Shown: in pieces, positions 1-7,901 of the stretch
Position numbering within the stretch: position 1 is the first letter of the stretch
Layout: each line of letters opens with the position of its first letter
NCBI GenBank assembly: GCA_002411545.1
Contig: DHTG01000105.1
Span: 1 to 40,913, forward strand
Direction of reading: 5' to 3'
DNA length: 40,913 nt
Source of the DNA: Bacteroidales bacterium UBA5266
GTDB taxonomy: Bacteria > Bacteroidota > Bacteroidia > Bacteroidales > WCHB1-69
Notes under the pieces: generated by a model
Seen by the model: only the letters and a program-made list of their open reading frames with translations
Databases searched by the model: none
Told to the model about the DNA's origin: nothing
Translations under genes and position numbers: made by a program

Positions 1-87
1 TTATCGGACAATAATGATTTTTTATTATTAGTAATTATTTATATTAAAACTTATGTTAAATAGATTTATACGCGATTTTTAAAAAGA

Positions 88-95
88 CAAAAGTA
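88..95 (-). promoter_or_regulatory. Possible leftward -7 promoter element
   Basis: The minus strand reads TACTTTTG, matching the Bacteroidota -7 consensus TAnnTTTG. A TTTG lies about 16 nt upstream, shorter than the usual spacing. It would serve a gene to the left of this window. Nothing else was recognised in positions 1-224, which is very AT-rich. Confidence 0.35.
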
Positions 96-224
96 AAATA
101 TTTGTAGATATCAAAGTTACATCGTCTGTAAAAAAATAAAAAAAAGTAAAGGATTCTCTTTTAAAGATAGACGGCAGTTAAAAACAATTTCACCAACTTG
201 CAATATACAGCTTTTTCCACACAT

Positions 225-446
225 TGTTTTGGCCCCCTAATATTTCGGATTGGTTTATAGATAAAATTATAATTTTGAATCATAAAAAAAGAACATTTAT
301 AAAAAGAAGAAAAGATAAAAATTTTAAATGAAGTAAAATCAGAAGGATTAAATGTAACACTTTCAAAATAGAGTATTTATCACGCTAGTTATTATTCATG
401 GAAAGAGAATTGTAATCAGATGGGTATTTCCGGATTTGAACATCGA
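225..446 (+). pseudogene. IS3-family transposase orfA remnant with probable IS left end
   Basis: Translating the frame that runs into dgkA gives EEKIKILNEVKSEGLNVTLSK, a stop at 369-371, then SIYHASYYSWKENCNQMGIS and GFEHRM. This matches from memory the N-terminal helix-turn-helix of IS3-family OrfA proteins. The stop replaces the usual Tyr of the 'RKYGIY' stretch. Upstream the reading continues in another frame (KKRTFI from about 287), so there is also a frameshift near 302. The text TTTGGCCCCCTAATATTTCG at 228-247 may be the decayed terminal repeat of the element. No orfB or right end is present. The remnant ends exactly where diacylglycerol kinase homology begins. The orfA identity is well supported; the IS end is inference. 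Confidence 0.72.
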
Positions 447-824
447 ATGAAAAAGCAAAAATTTTCGATTAGCCAAAAATTAAAAAGTTTTATATACGCA
501 TTCAATGGATTGCGAATCTTGATACAAAAAGAACACAACGCAAGAATTCATCTATTTGCCACACTTTGTGTAATAGTAGCCGGATTTCTTTTCAACATTT
601 CATCGACGGAATGGCTTGCCATTATATTTTCAATTGGACTGGTATTTAGTCTTGAGATAATCAATTCTTCCATTGAACATATGGCAGATTTTATATCACC
701 TGAAAAACATGAAAAAATAAAAACAATTAAAGATTTAGCTGCTGCAGGCGTATTAATTAGCACCTTAACCGCATTGATAATAGGACTACTGATTTTTATC
801 CCTAAAATATTTACATTATGTTAA
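447..824 (+). CDS. dgkA: Diacylglycerol kinase family protein (undecaprenol/diacylglycerol kinase)
   Basis: Small integral inner-membrane kinase of the DgkA family, which phosphorylates diacylglycerol or undecaprenol using ATP and so recycles lipid carriers. From the chosen start (MKKQKFSISQKLKSF) it has 125 residues, the usual family size. It shows an N-terminal amphipathic stretch, three hydrophobic helices, and the family motif around SLEIINSSIEHMADFISPEK followed by IKDLAAAGVL. The ATG at 420 is rejected as start because MGISGFEHR belongs to the upstream transposase remnant. The next gene starts inside its 3' end (7-nt overlap), so the two are probably translationally coupled. A lipid-carrier kinase fits surface-glycan metabolism, but it is not next to the polysaccharide cluster. 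Confidence 0.88.
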   Translation: MKKQKFSISQKLKSFIYAFNGLRILIQKEHNARIHLFATLCVIVAGFLFNISSTEWLAIIFSIGLVFSLEIINSSIEHMADFISPEKHEKIKTIKDLAAAGVLISTLTALIIGLLIFIPKIFTLC

Positions 825-1483
825 AAACATTGAAAGACATCCAAAGATTAAACGAAACAATATTCATGGGGATATTAACCCTTTTTTGTTTTAGCGTTTC
901 ACTATTTAGATTTGTGTATACCGACACAAACGTATTTCTTTTTCTCAACTGGAATTTATTTCTCGCTTTCATTCCTTGGGCATTGACAAGTTTGGTGATT
1001 ATGAAGCCCACATTACAAAAATCACGCATCATATTGTTTCCCTTACTCGCTGTTTGGCTGTTGTTTTTCCCAAATGCCCCCTATATCCTGACCGATTTAT
1101 TTCATCTCAGATTGAAATCGTCCATGCCAATTTGGTTTGATTTGGTTTTGATTTTGTCGTTTGCTTGGACGGGACTACTGTTTGGATTTCTGAGCTTGTG
1201 GGACATTGAAAAAATATTGCAGAATTTTATGAAAAGGACATATGTAATCTTCATTTCCGTTGGATTGCTGTTCATGGATAGTTTCGGAATTTATGTCGGA
1301 AGATACCTTAGATGGAACAGTTGGGATATAGTAAGCGAACCGTTTAGAATAATATATGACATTGGGGATAGGGTTATAAATCCATTTGAACATCCAAGCG
1401 CATGGGGAATAACTATTTTTATAGGATTGTTTCTCACTATCATTTATCTATCATTTAGATTGATTCGAAAAAGAAATGATTAA
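818..1483 (+). CDS. DUF1361 family membrane protein
   Basis: Polytopic inner-membrane protein of 221 residues with about six hydrophobic segments. It carries the DUF1361 signatures LFFPNAPYILTDLFHL (about residues 85-100) and GRYLRWNSWDI (about 161-171). No catalytic function is established for the family. The ATG lies within the last codons of dgkA and overlaps it by 7 nt, so the pair is likely one transcript. It ends with a basic RLIRKRND tail, probably cytoplasmic. Family assignment is from remembered motifs and is fairly confident; function is unknown. Confidence 0.8.
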   Translation: MLKTLKDIQRLNETIFMGILTLFCFSVSLFRFVYTDTNVFLFLNWNLFLAFIPWALTSLVIMKPTLQKSRIILFPLLAVWLLFFPNAPYILTDLFHLRLKSSMPIWFDLVLILSFAWTGLLFGFLSLWDIEKILQNFMKRTYVIFISVGLLFMDSFGIYVGRYLRWNSWDIVSEPFRIIYDIGDRVINPFEHPSAWGITIFIGLFLTIIYLSFRLIRKRND

Positions 1484-1577
1484 AAAACATCACAATACCA
1501 CCACTTAAAACAATCCACATTCACACTAACGATTCATAGAAAGTAATTAAAATAAATATAACCGAAAAACCTAAACA

Positions 1578-2537
1578 ATGAAAATAAAAATAGGATTTTT
1601 AATGCTATTATTGAGTGCTTGCACTTCTCAAAATTTTATTTTTACTCAAGAAATTAAACCGATTAAAAAGCAAGATGTACGCTATATGCTTTTTGCCCAT
1701 TCTTCATATGCAAATCTTGATTTTAGGCATGTAAAAAAATTAAATGCTGTCCTGTTTATTGAAAATAAAGATGATATTGATAGTGCACAAGTACTATTTC
1801 TAACAGAAAAGAAGTTTTATCATTTATGTGGGTATCATTATGAAATTTTCTTTTGGTATGATAGCGATAGTTTGTATAGTTCAGGCTGTTTGAACAAAGA
1901 ATGTGAAAACTTTGTCTACAAACCCATAGAGGCACAAAAACTATTAACAACCTATGGAAAAAAACTTAAAACGAATCCCGATCATTACATATATGCCTTG
2001 GCTATCCCTGTAACATTCAGTCCGACAGATGTAAAAAAAGAGCTAAGAGATAAAGGATTAATAGTGTTTTCATTTGAGGATGAGTTAAATAGGTTTCCTC
2101 GACTTACTTTTTCATTTAGAAATAATACCTATGTGGAAAAGGATGCCAATAATGAAACATGGAAAATGGCAGAAGAAAACAATGAAATAAAAACAAGAAT
2201 GCTTATCATGGAAATTGTAGATTCAATGAGAACACATTGCAAAGTTTTAAATGAGCCTGAAATTTTTTATGATTCACAAGGAGCCGTATTAGATTCTATA
2301 ACGCATAGAGGAACTATTGACCTATTTTTTGCCACCGAAAAAGACTTATTGTTGGCAAAGAATATTTTAAACCAACCAAAAGTAGAAGAATATGAGATAA
2401 ACATTCCAAAAACGTATAACTTGCAACTCATTGATACATCGGATAACATAAAAAAAGTTAAAAACAAATTGCGTGAATTTAAGTTTATTAAAAAAGTAAC
2501 TCCCTATTTGGAAAACTATTTTCAAGGCGATTATTAA
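1578..2537 (+). CDS. Hypothetical lipoprotein
   Basis: The N-terminus MKIKIGFLMLLLSACTSQNF is a lipoprotein signal with a clear lipobox (LSAC; Cys at residue 15), so the mature protein should be lipid-anchored. No Asp follows the cysteine. The remaining roughly 300 residues have no motif I recognise. They contain a few cysteines around residues 79-114 (one Cys-x3-Cys pair in SSGCLNKECENF) and a mixed alpha/beta composition. It stands alone, 94 nt after the DUF1361 gene, and is followed by a strong intrinsic terminator. Very low GC suggests either a fast-evolving or acquired gene. Function unknown. Confidence 0.7.
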   Translation: MKIKIGFLMLLLSACTSQNFIFTQEIKPIKKQDVRYMLFAHSSYANLDFRHVKKLNAVLFIENKDDIDSAQVLFLTEKKFYHLCGYHYEIFFWYDSDSLYSSGCLNKECENFVYKPIEAQKLLTTYGKKLKTNPDHYIYALAIPVTFSPTDVKKELRDKGLIVFSFEDELNRFPRLTFSFRNNTYVEKDANNETWKMAEENNEIKTRMLIMEIVDSMRTHCKVLNEPEIFYDSQGAVLDSITHRGTIDLFFATEKDLLLAKNILNQPKVEEYEINIPKTYNLQLIDTSDNIKKVKNKLREFKFIKKVTPYLENYFQGDY

Positions 2538-2570
2538 TTAACGAAACAGTTTATGCAAATTCACTGATTA

Positions 2571-2611
2571 AGTAAGGGAGTGATTTGGATTCTCCCCTTA
2601 CTACTTTTTTT
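2571..2611 (+). terminator. Intrinsic terminator after the lipoprotein gene
   Basis: AGTAAGGGAG and CTCCCCTTACT form a stem with a single bulged base, an 11-nt loop and a following ACTTTTTTT tract. It lies 34 nt after the stop codon of the upstream gene. This is the clearest intrinsic terminator in the window. Confidence 0.8.
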
Positions 2612-2947
2612 GGTACTATTCGTTGTATAGGTATTTTCGGAGTGCTCTAAAACGCTCTCAGCTGTCAACCATATACTATATGTTTTTCAGTGTATTGACT
2701 CTATGTTCGTAACTGAGTCCTGCGACTTAAGATACCCCTCGGCACGAAAAAATAAAAAACTAAATCCTCTTGTGGGCTTCGACTTGATACTTTTTTGTAT
2801 CTTTGCAAAAATTAAATATTTCAACATATAAACAAAGAAAGAGCGGCCAATGTTTCTTCTTTTTTTATGAAAATGTTTAACCTATGTTACACATTAAAAA
2901 TTATATAATTTAAAGAATCAAGGTAATAAAATATAAATAAATGCTTT
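2612..2947 (+). promoter_or_regulatory. Leader region of tRNA-Arg/ftsY with -7 element and weak terminator-like hairpin
   Basis: This gene-free stretch contains TATCTTTG at 2798-2805, an exact TAnnTTTG -7 element, about 140 nt before tRNA-Arg. Between them AAGAAA (2835-2840) can pair with TTTCTT (2853-2858), followed directly by CTTTTTTT. That is a weak AT stem that could be an attenuator. A more GC-rich patch around 2640-2750 has no ORF and no recognisable RNA fold. No clear -33 TTTG at the right spacing was found. Confidence 0.5.
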
Positions 2948-3019
2948 GCCCCTATAGTTCAACGGATAGAACGAAAGTTTCCTAAACTTTAAATCCAAGT
3001 TCGATTCTTGGTGGGGGTA
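2948..3019 (+). tRNA. tRNA-Arg (anticodon CCT)
   Basis: A full cloverleaf can be drawn. The acceptor GCCCCTA pairs with TGGGGGT using G-U wobbles at pairs 1 and 6. The D stem is GTTC/GAAC, the anticodon stem AAAGT/ACTTT with loop TTCCTAA, and the T arm CCAAG-TTCGATT-CTTGG. The anticodon CCT reads the AGG codon. CCA is not encoded. The gene sits 22 nt before ftsY and is probably processed from a common transcript. Confidence 0.93.
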
Positions 3020-3041
3020 CTATTAATATTAATGTATAAAG

Positions 3042-3998
3042 ATGGGAATATTTTCATTTTTAACAAAAGACAAAAAACAGTCCTTAGATAAAGGATTGGA
3101 AAAAACAAAAGAAGCCTTTTTCACCCGTTTATCGCGAGCCATTATTGGCAAGACTAGTGTAGATGAGGAAGTGCTTGACTCTCTGGAAGAAATACTGATA
3201 AGTTCGGATGTAGGGGTAGAGACCACTTTGCGTATCATTGAACGCATAGAAACGAGGGTGAAAAAAGATAAATACTTAGGTACTAAGGAACTAAACCGCA
3301 TCTTAAAAGAAGAGATTCTGTTGTTGCTCACCGATTCAACAAACGAATCATCAGAAGCTTTTGTCTTACCGGAAAGCCAGGAAGGTCCTTATGTAATCAT
3401 GGTAGTAGGAGTTAATGGAGTAGGCAAGACAACCACCATAGGCAAATTAGCCTATCAGTTTAAGCAACAAGGCTATGAAGTTGTATTAGGTGCTGCCGAC
3501 ACCTTTCGAGCAGCCGCCGTCGACCAACTCAGTATATGGGCTGAACGTGTAGGAGTTGCCATTGTGAAACAAAGCATGGGTTCGGACCCTGCCTCGGTAG
3601 CCTATGACTGCCTTAAATCGGCCATAGCAAAAAAAGCCGATGTGGTGATTATCGACACCGCCGGACGTTTACACAATCGCATCAACCTAATGAATGAGTT
3701 AAGCAAGATCAAAAACGTCATGAAGAAATTAGTGCCTATGGCCCCTCATGAAATTCTTTTGGTATTGGATGCTTCTACCGGACAAAACGCCATAGAGCAG
3801 GCCCGTCAATTCATCGCAGCCACCGAAGTCAACAGCTTGACTTTGACAAAACTCGATGGCACAGCCAAAGGAGGTGTGGTATTAGGCATTTCCGATCAAT
3901 TTAAAATTCCGGTGAAATACATAGGCATAGGCGAAAAACCGGAAGACCTCCAAGCTTTCGATCGTACCGCCTTTATCGACTCACTTTTTGAATCTTAA
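3042..3998 (+). CDS. ftsY: Signal recognition particle receptor FtsY
   Basis: SRP-receptor GTPase that docks the ribosome-SRP complex at the inner membrane for co-translational insertion. At 318 residues it has a short N-terminal part without the long acidic A domain of enterobacterial FtsY, as is usual in Bacteroidota. An N-domain helical bundle occupies about residues 15-100. The NG GTPase shows the P-loop GVNGVGKT at 123-130, then AADTFRAAAVDQL, the DTAGR motif and TKLDGTAKGG, and ends GIGEKPEDLQAFD, all typical of FtsY. It follows tRNA-Arg closely. ispH begins 13 nt after its stop, an arrangement consistent with one operon. Confidence 0.97.
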   Translation: MGIFSFLTKDKKQSLDKGLEKTKEAFFTRLSRAIIGKTSVDEEVLDSLEEILISSDVGVETTLRIIERIETRVKKDKYLGTKELNRILKEEILLLLTDSTNESSEAFVLPESQEGPYVIMVVGVNGVGKTTTIGKLAYQFKQQGYEVVLGAADTFRAAAVDQLSIWAERVGVAIVKQSMGSDPASVAYDCLKSAIAKKADVVIIDTAGRLHNRINLMNELSKIKNVMKKLVPMAPHEILLVLDASTGQNAIEQARQFIAATEVNSLTLTKLDGTAKGGVVLGISDQFKIPVKYIGIGEKPEDLQAFDRTAFIDSLFES

Positions 3999-4011
3999 AA
4001 GACAGCCGTTG

Positions 4012-4887
4012 ATGCAAGTAGAAATCGACAAAAATTCAGGCTTTTGTTTTGGTGTAGTAAGGGCTATCAAAGCGGCCGAAAAACAGTTGCAGCAACATAA
4101 ACCTTTGTATTGTTTGGGCGATATAGTCCACAACAACGAAGAGGTGAATCGCTTGGCTACTTTGGGATTAAAAATCATTTCTCACGACGATTTTCAAAGA
4201 TTGACAAATACCGAAGTGATGATACGTGCACATGGCGAACCTCCTCAAAGCTACCAAACAGCTCAAAAAAACAACATAAGCCTCATTGATGCTACCTGTC
4301 CCGTTGTACTTAAACTTCAAAAAGACATTAAAAACAGCTTTGAAGCTGAAGAGTTTCAAGACGGACAAATCCTTATTTTCGGCAAAGCCGGTCATGCGGA
4401 AGTCATAGGGCTGTTAGGTCAAACTCAAAACAAAGGGCTGGTGATATCTTCTTTGAGCGACATCGATAAAATCGATTACCATCGTCCGGCGAAACTATAT
4501 TCACAAACCACCCAAAGTGTGGAAGAATACCAAGCCATTGTACAAACTATTCAAGAAAAATATGCACAAATTGGCAATCAAGCGCTGTTTCACTACTACG
4601 ATACCATTTGCTATCGGGTAGCCAACCGTGCCAAAGAAATCAGAGACTTTGCCTCAAAATACGATAAAGTGATTTTTGTCTCCGGAGAAAAGAGTTCAAA
4701 CGGTTTATATTTATTCGACATATGCAAAGAAATAAACCCTCACTCCTATTTTATCTATCGGCAGGAACAACTCAATAATATACCTTTCAATATCAAGGAC
4801 AAAGTAGGCATATGCGGAGCGACATCTACGCCTATGTGGCTCATGCAAGCCATTGCTGAAAAGATTAAGCATCTCCCTCTTCCTTAA
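4012..4887 (+). CDS. ispH: 4-hydroxy-3-methylbut-2-enyl diphosphate reductase
   Basis: Last enzyme of the MEP isoprenoid pathway; it reduces HMBPP to IPP and DMAPP with a [4Fe-4S] cluster. The three cluster cysteines are visible as C12 (SGFCFGV), C96 (DATCPVV) and C200 (DTICYRV). AHGEPP, GKAGHAEVIG and the C-terminal GATSTPMWLM motif are also present. After the third Cys the sequence is YRVANR rather than the proteobacterial NATRKR, matching my memory of Bacteroidales enzymes. The start MQVEIDKNSGF at 4012 is preferred over an in-frame TTG at 3988 that overlaps ftsY. Length is 291 residues, normal for the family. Confidence 0.96.
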   Translation: MQVEIDKNSGFCFGVVRAIKAAEKQLQQHKPLYCLGDIVHNNEEVNRLATLGLKIISHDDFQRLTNTEVMIRAHGEPPQSYQTAQKNNISLIDATCPVVLKLQKDIKNSFEAEEFQDGQILIFGKAGHAEVIGLLGQTQNKGLVISSLSDIDKIDYHRPAKLYSQTTQSVEEYQAIVQTIQEKYAQIGNQALFHYYDTICYRVANRAKEIRDFASKYDKVIFVSGEKSSNGLYLFDICKEINPHSYFIYRQEQLNNIPFNIKDKVGICGATSTPMWLMQAIAEKIKHLPLP

Positions 4888-4909
4888 GCGTTGATGGCTC
4901 GCCTATTAC

Positions 4910-5455
4910 TCACTTTAAAGTCAAAGCAAATGCATACAAAGAAGCACAATACATATCGGCCACTATGTTTTCATGAGGTGTTTCGGAGATATACACCGTT
5001 TTCATGCCAAGTTTCTGTCCGAATAAGATATCAGTATATGAATCGCCTACCATAATGGATTTTTTAAAATCTATGTCCGGAAAGTCGCATTTTGCTCGCA
5101 GGGCCATGCCCCCATTGGGTTTACGACTGGGATGGTTTTCGGAAGCCATAAAGGGAGAGTAATACACTTTATCAATGGCATTATCTAAACCATTACACAT
5201 AAAATCATGCACTTGCTGCAAATCTTCTTCGTTCATTAAGCCCTTCCCTATCCCTTGTTGGTTGGTAACTACTATTATTTTTCCAAATCGTTTTTTACAT
5301 ATCTCAATGGCTTCTTTGACGTGATCAATGAAAATGAATTCCTCTTTATTACGTACATAGCCATCCACTATGCGTTGATTAATGACGCCGTCTCTGTCTA
5401 AAAACAATGTCCAGCTTGCATTCACTTCAAACAGAAAAAGATTGGTTGTATTCAT
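4910..5455 (-). CDS. HAD-IIIA phosphatase (GmhB/HisB-like)
   Basis: Haloacid-dehalogenase phosphatase of the histidinol-phosphate / heptose-bisphosphate phosphatase group. Motif I is FLDRDGVIN with the nucleophile Asp and DxD acid/base. VVTNQQGIGKG is motif II, KPNGGM supplies the motif III Lys, and MVGDSYTDI is motif IV. In classical GmhB a zinc loop with Cys residues sits before the Lys; here it reads YYSPFMASENHPSRKP with no cysteine, so the zinc site is absent. The substrate is therefore uncertain. The start at 5455 (MNTTNLFL) is chosen over 5473, since both lie just upstream of motif I and homologs I remember have short N-termini. It converges on ispH with 22 nt between stops. Confidence 0.82.
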   Translation of the reverse strand: MNTTNLFLFEVNASWTLFLDRDGVINQRIVDGYVRNKEEFIFIDHVKEAIEICKKRFGKIIVVTNQQGIGKGLMNEEDLQQVHDFMCNGLDNAIDKVYYSPFMASENHPSRKPNGGMALRAKCDFPDIDFKKSIMVGDSYTDILFGQKLGMKTVYISETPHENIVADMYCASLYAFALTLK

Positions 5456-5515
5456 AGCATAAAAATGTAGCATTGCCTTCCACTACATCGTTTAGGATGT
5501 AAAAAGCATGTTAAG

Positions 5516-5589
5516 TGACTCCGGGGGGATTCAAACCCCCGACTTTCAGAACCGGAATCTGACGTTCTATTCAGCTGAACTACGGAGCC
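5516..5589 (-). tRNA. tRNA-Arg (anticodon CCG)
   Basis: Minus-strand cloverleaf of 74 nt. The acceptor GGCTCCG pairs with CGGAGTC, with one G-U. The anticodon stem TCAGA/TCTGA flanks loop TTCCGGT, giving anticodon CCG for the CGG codon. The T arm is GGGGG-TTTGAAT-CCCCC. CCA is not encoded. It is the second arginine tRNA within 2.6 kb, on the opposite strand. Confidence 0.95.
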
Positions 5590-5594
5590 TGCTA

Positions 5595-6293
5595 TTAAAA
5601 AACAAAGCCAAATTGAAATTCAAACATTCGACTTTTATCTTCCACTTTTTGATCTGTATTTAAGTTGATATAATTCTTACGGTACGTAGGCGTAAACGCA
5701 TTGTTAAAAGCCAGTGCAAACGTAGCTTTGGTGTTGTTTTTAATGATAAAATCAAAACCCAAGCTCACATATAGCGCTTCACGAAGTAGAAAAGTATTTT
5801 TATAAATATCCTCTTCCTTATCTACCTTTTCATAATCGATTTTTTTATATTTCATTTTCGAATCTATGCACACGGAGTTATCCATCCCGAAAATTCCGAA
5901 TATGACAAAACGACCAAACTCATCGGTTTTGAATTTAATAGCGGTTGGTATACTCAAATAGACGATGTTATACACCGCGTTAATAGATGCTTTGTCTTTA
6001 TCTTCATAGGCATCCATAAAAGACAATTCAGTACGGATATGTCGAGCATTCAAACCCGTATGGAAATAATAATTTTTCAAAGGTTTGGCTAAATTGACAT
6101 CGACATTCAAGCCGTAAACCCCTCCAATTTTTACCCCTCGGTTATCATAGCCATCATTTTTAGGGCTTGCCCATGCCAAGGTAGGACCGGCTACGACACT
6201 TACTTCAACACTGCGAGGACGCACTTCTTGTCCGCATAAAATATAAATTCCTAATATACTTATACTTATTAAAACAATAATACTCTTTCTCAT
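5595..6293 (-). CDS. Outer-membrane beta-barrel protein (PorT-like superfamily)
   Basis: 232 residues with an N-terminal signal peptide (about residues 1-21, ending near LCGQEV). Alternating hydrophobic strands and a terminal aromatic (FQFGFVF) are typical of an eight-stranded outer-membrane barrel. NIVYLSIPTAIKFKT resembles the 'YLeiPl.ik' strand of the PorT-like OMP_b-brl_2 group. A Lys/Asp/Glu-rich insert near residues 140-165 is probably a surface loop. It is a stand-alone gene between tRNA-Arg(CCG) and rlmB with its own -7 element. I cannot say whether it is the T9SS component PorT itself; generic barrel protein is the safe call. Confidence 0.65.
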   Translation of the reverse strand: MRKSIIVLISISILGIYILCGQEVRPRSVEVSVVAGPTLAWASPKNDGYDNRGVKIGGVYGLNVDVNLAKPLKNYYFHTGLNARHIRTELSFMDAYEDKDKASINAVYNIVYLSIPTAIKFKTDEFGRFVIFGIFGMDNSVCIDSKMKYKKIDYEKVDKEEDIYKNTFLLREALYVSLGFDFIIKNNTKATFALAFNNAFTPTYRKNYINLNTDQKVEDKSRMFEFQFGFVF

Positions 6294-6316
6294 TTTTTTT
6301 GTTTTTAGAATTGATG

Positions 6317-6324
6317 CAAAAATA
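6317..6324 (-). promoter_or_regulatory. -7 promoter element for the barrel gene
   Basis: The minus strand reads TATTTTTG, an exact TAnnTTTG, 24 nt upstream of the start codon at 6293. A short leader of under 20 nt would follow. Confidence 0.6.
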
Positions 6325-6388
6325 ATATTTTTTTAATTTCAACCATATTTATAAAATTAGTGTTTATAAACAAGAAATTGTGAAAAAT

Positions 6389-7147
6389 TTAGGAAACAGT
6401 CCGTTGCTTCATCACTTCGAACAAAATGATACCGGTAGCCACAGAAACATTCAATGAATCAATACTCCCGTGCATAGAAATAGAAATGCTTTGATCGCAA
6501 TAAGTAAGGATTTCGGGTGATATGCCTTCGCCTTCGTTTCCCATCACCACACAAATAGGCCTTGTGAAATCAGTTTTATAATAGGGTTGTTTGGCCTTTT
6601 CGGTACAAGCCATCAACTGAATACCGCATTGTTTTATATATGTAAGTACTTCTTTCACATCATCATGTCGGCAAATAGGTATTTTATGCAAGGCACCGGC
6701 CGATGTTTTAACGGCATCTTCATTCAATTGGGCGGAATGTTTACTTGGAAAGACGATGGCATCAACGGAGGCACATTCGGCCGTACGAGCAATGGCTCCC
6801 ATATTACGTACGTCAGTAATTCTATCTAAGAATAACAAAAAGGGCACTTTAGCCTGCTCATAAATACCGGGTACTATATCGTATATCGATTGATAGCTGA
6901 TCGACGACATAAAACATATCACACCCTGATGATTGCCACCGGTTAAGCGGTTCAAACGTTCCATGGGGACATACTGAAAGGGAATATTTTGCTCACGTAT
7001 CATTTGAAACAATTCGCGAAAAAGGTCTCCCGAGGCTCCTTTTTGCAATAATATTTTGTCTATATCTTTTTGTTCATGAATGGCTTCTATCACCGGACGA
7101 AGGCCGTAAATCAAATTGGCGTTTTTGGGTCTGGGGTATTTATACAT
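6389..7147 (-). CDS. rlmB: 23S rRNA (guanosine-2'-O-)-methyltransferase RlmB-type (SpoU family)
   Basis: SPOUT-class 2'-O-ribose methyltransferase, 252 residues. The N-terminal substrate-binding domain begins NLIYGLRPVIEAIHE (about residues 10-24). The catalytic domain shows the three SpoU motifs: RITDVRNMGAIARTAECA, VVMGNEGEGISPE and DSLNVSVATGIILFEVMKQR, forming the trefoil-knot SAM pocket. Arg, Asn and Glu positions expected for catalysis are present. By family knowledge it modifies G2251 of 23S rRNA, although paralogs with tRNA or other rRNA targets exist. It is monocistronic with a -7 element 49 nt upstream. Confidence 0.92.
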   Translation of the reverse strand: MYKYPRPKNANLIYGLRPVIEAIHEQKDIDKILLQKGASGDLFRELFQMIREQNIPFQYVPMERLNRLTGGNHQGVICFMSSISYQSIYDIVPGIYEQAKVPFLLFLDRITDVRNMGAIARTAECASVDAIVFPSKHSAQLNEDAVKTSAGALHKIPICRHDDVKEVLTYIKQCGIQLMACTEKAKQPYYKTDFTRPICVVMGNEGEGISPEILTYCDQSISISMHGSIDSLNVSVATGIILFEVMKQRTVS

Positions 7148-7195
7148 AATTTTATTCCTAAAGAAATTTTGTATCCGTTACTTTGCTAAAAAGTG

Positions 7196-7203
7196 CAAAG
7201 ATA
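7196..7203 (-). promoter_or_regulatory. -7 promoter element for rlmB
   Basis: The minus strand reads TATCTTTG, an exact match to TAnnTTTG, 49 nt before the rlmB start. The rest of 7204-7341 is AT-rich with no other signal. Confidence 0.6.
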
Positions 7204-7341
7204 ACACTTTTTTTAGATTATCTAAAATTGATGATCTATTTTATATAGTCTATTAAAGATAGTTTTATAGCGCACTATTTTTCATATATTTAAATAATGT
7301 AAAAGCTGAATATTTGTAATAAAAAAACACGGTAAAAACAT

Positions 7342-7371
7342 TTAGAAAGCTTATACAAGGAGGCTTTCTAA
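7342..7371 (-). terminator. Terminator of the porQ run
   Basis: TTAGAAAGC and GCTTTCTAA are perfect 9-bp inverted arms around a 12-nt loop. On the minus strand the hairpin begins at the stop codon of the 7368-7889 gene and is followed by TGTTTTTACC and, a little later, seven Ts. Confidence 0.6.
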
Positions 7372-7889
7372 TAAAGCTCTTTGATTTCTTTTTTCAAAAA
7401 TTCCAAAGCAGCTTCCGAAGGTTGTGGATTAAGGTCGACGGATAATTCGATGATTCTACTTGCCAAATCGTTAGCGGTAGATTCTTGGGTCAACTGTCCG
7501 GCAGCGAGATTGATAATTTTGATGGTTTCATCTTTGGCTAATTTGGTTTTCTCCCATAAGGAGGATGAGATATACACCTGTTGTGAGAGATTATGGTCAA
7601 ATTCACTTCGTATGGAAGACACTAAGATGGATTGATATTGAACAACATTCAGATCATGAGGTATATTTCTCAAAATGATGTTTTCGGGTTTAATCCGTTC
7701 CAAGAATAAAGCAATACGTTCGTAGGATTGTAATCGTATAGGGGTTATTACTTTTTTAGTAGAATGTTTCAAGTCCAACACTTGTTTCTTTAATTCTTTT
7801 TCATATGTTAATTTAATAGCATAATAAGCTGTAAGCGAAACCAATAACGCCGGCATTGTAATTTGTAGTATATTCCAGAAGATGTCCAT
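7368..7889 (-). CDS. Conserved Bacteroidota membrane-anchored protein (DUF7935-like)
   Basis: 173 residues with one N-terminal membrane segment (WNILQITMPALLVSLTAYYAIKL, about residues 5-27). A Lys/Glu-rich linker and a soluble, mainly helical domain follow. The topology suggests a short periplasmic N-terminus and a cytoplasmic body. It resembles Bacteroidota proteins that I remember as DUF7935, but this assignment is tentative. It starts 12 nt after the porQ stop, so the two are co-transcribed. That context could hint at a link to the envelope or type IX secretion, but no motif proves it. Confidence 0.62.
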   Translation of the reverse strand: MDIFWNILQITMPALLVSLTAYYAIKLTYEKELKKQVLDLKHSTKKVITPIRLQSYERIALFLERIKPENIILRNIPHDLNVVQYQSILVSSIRSEFDHNLSQQVYISSSLWEKTKLAKDETIKIINLAAGQLTQESTANDLASRIIELSVDLNPQPSEAALEFLKKEIKELY

Positions 7890-7901
7890 GAGTCTGATGT
7901 A

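Noticed and set aside
3988..4011. TTG start of ispH, upstream of 4012
   Set aside because: It overlaps ftsY and adds residues not seen in homologs I recall; the ATG at 4012 leads straight into the conserved N-terminus.
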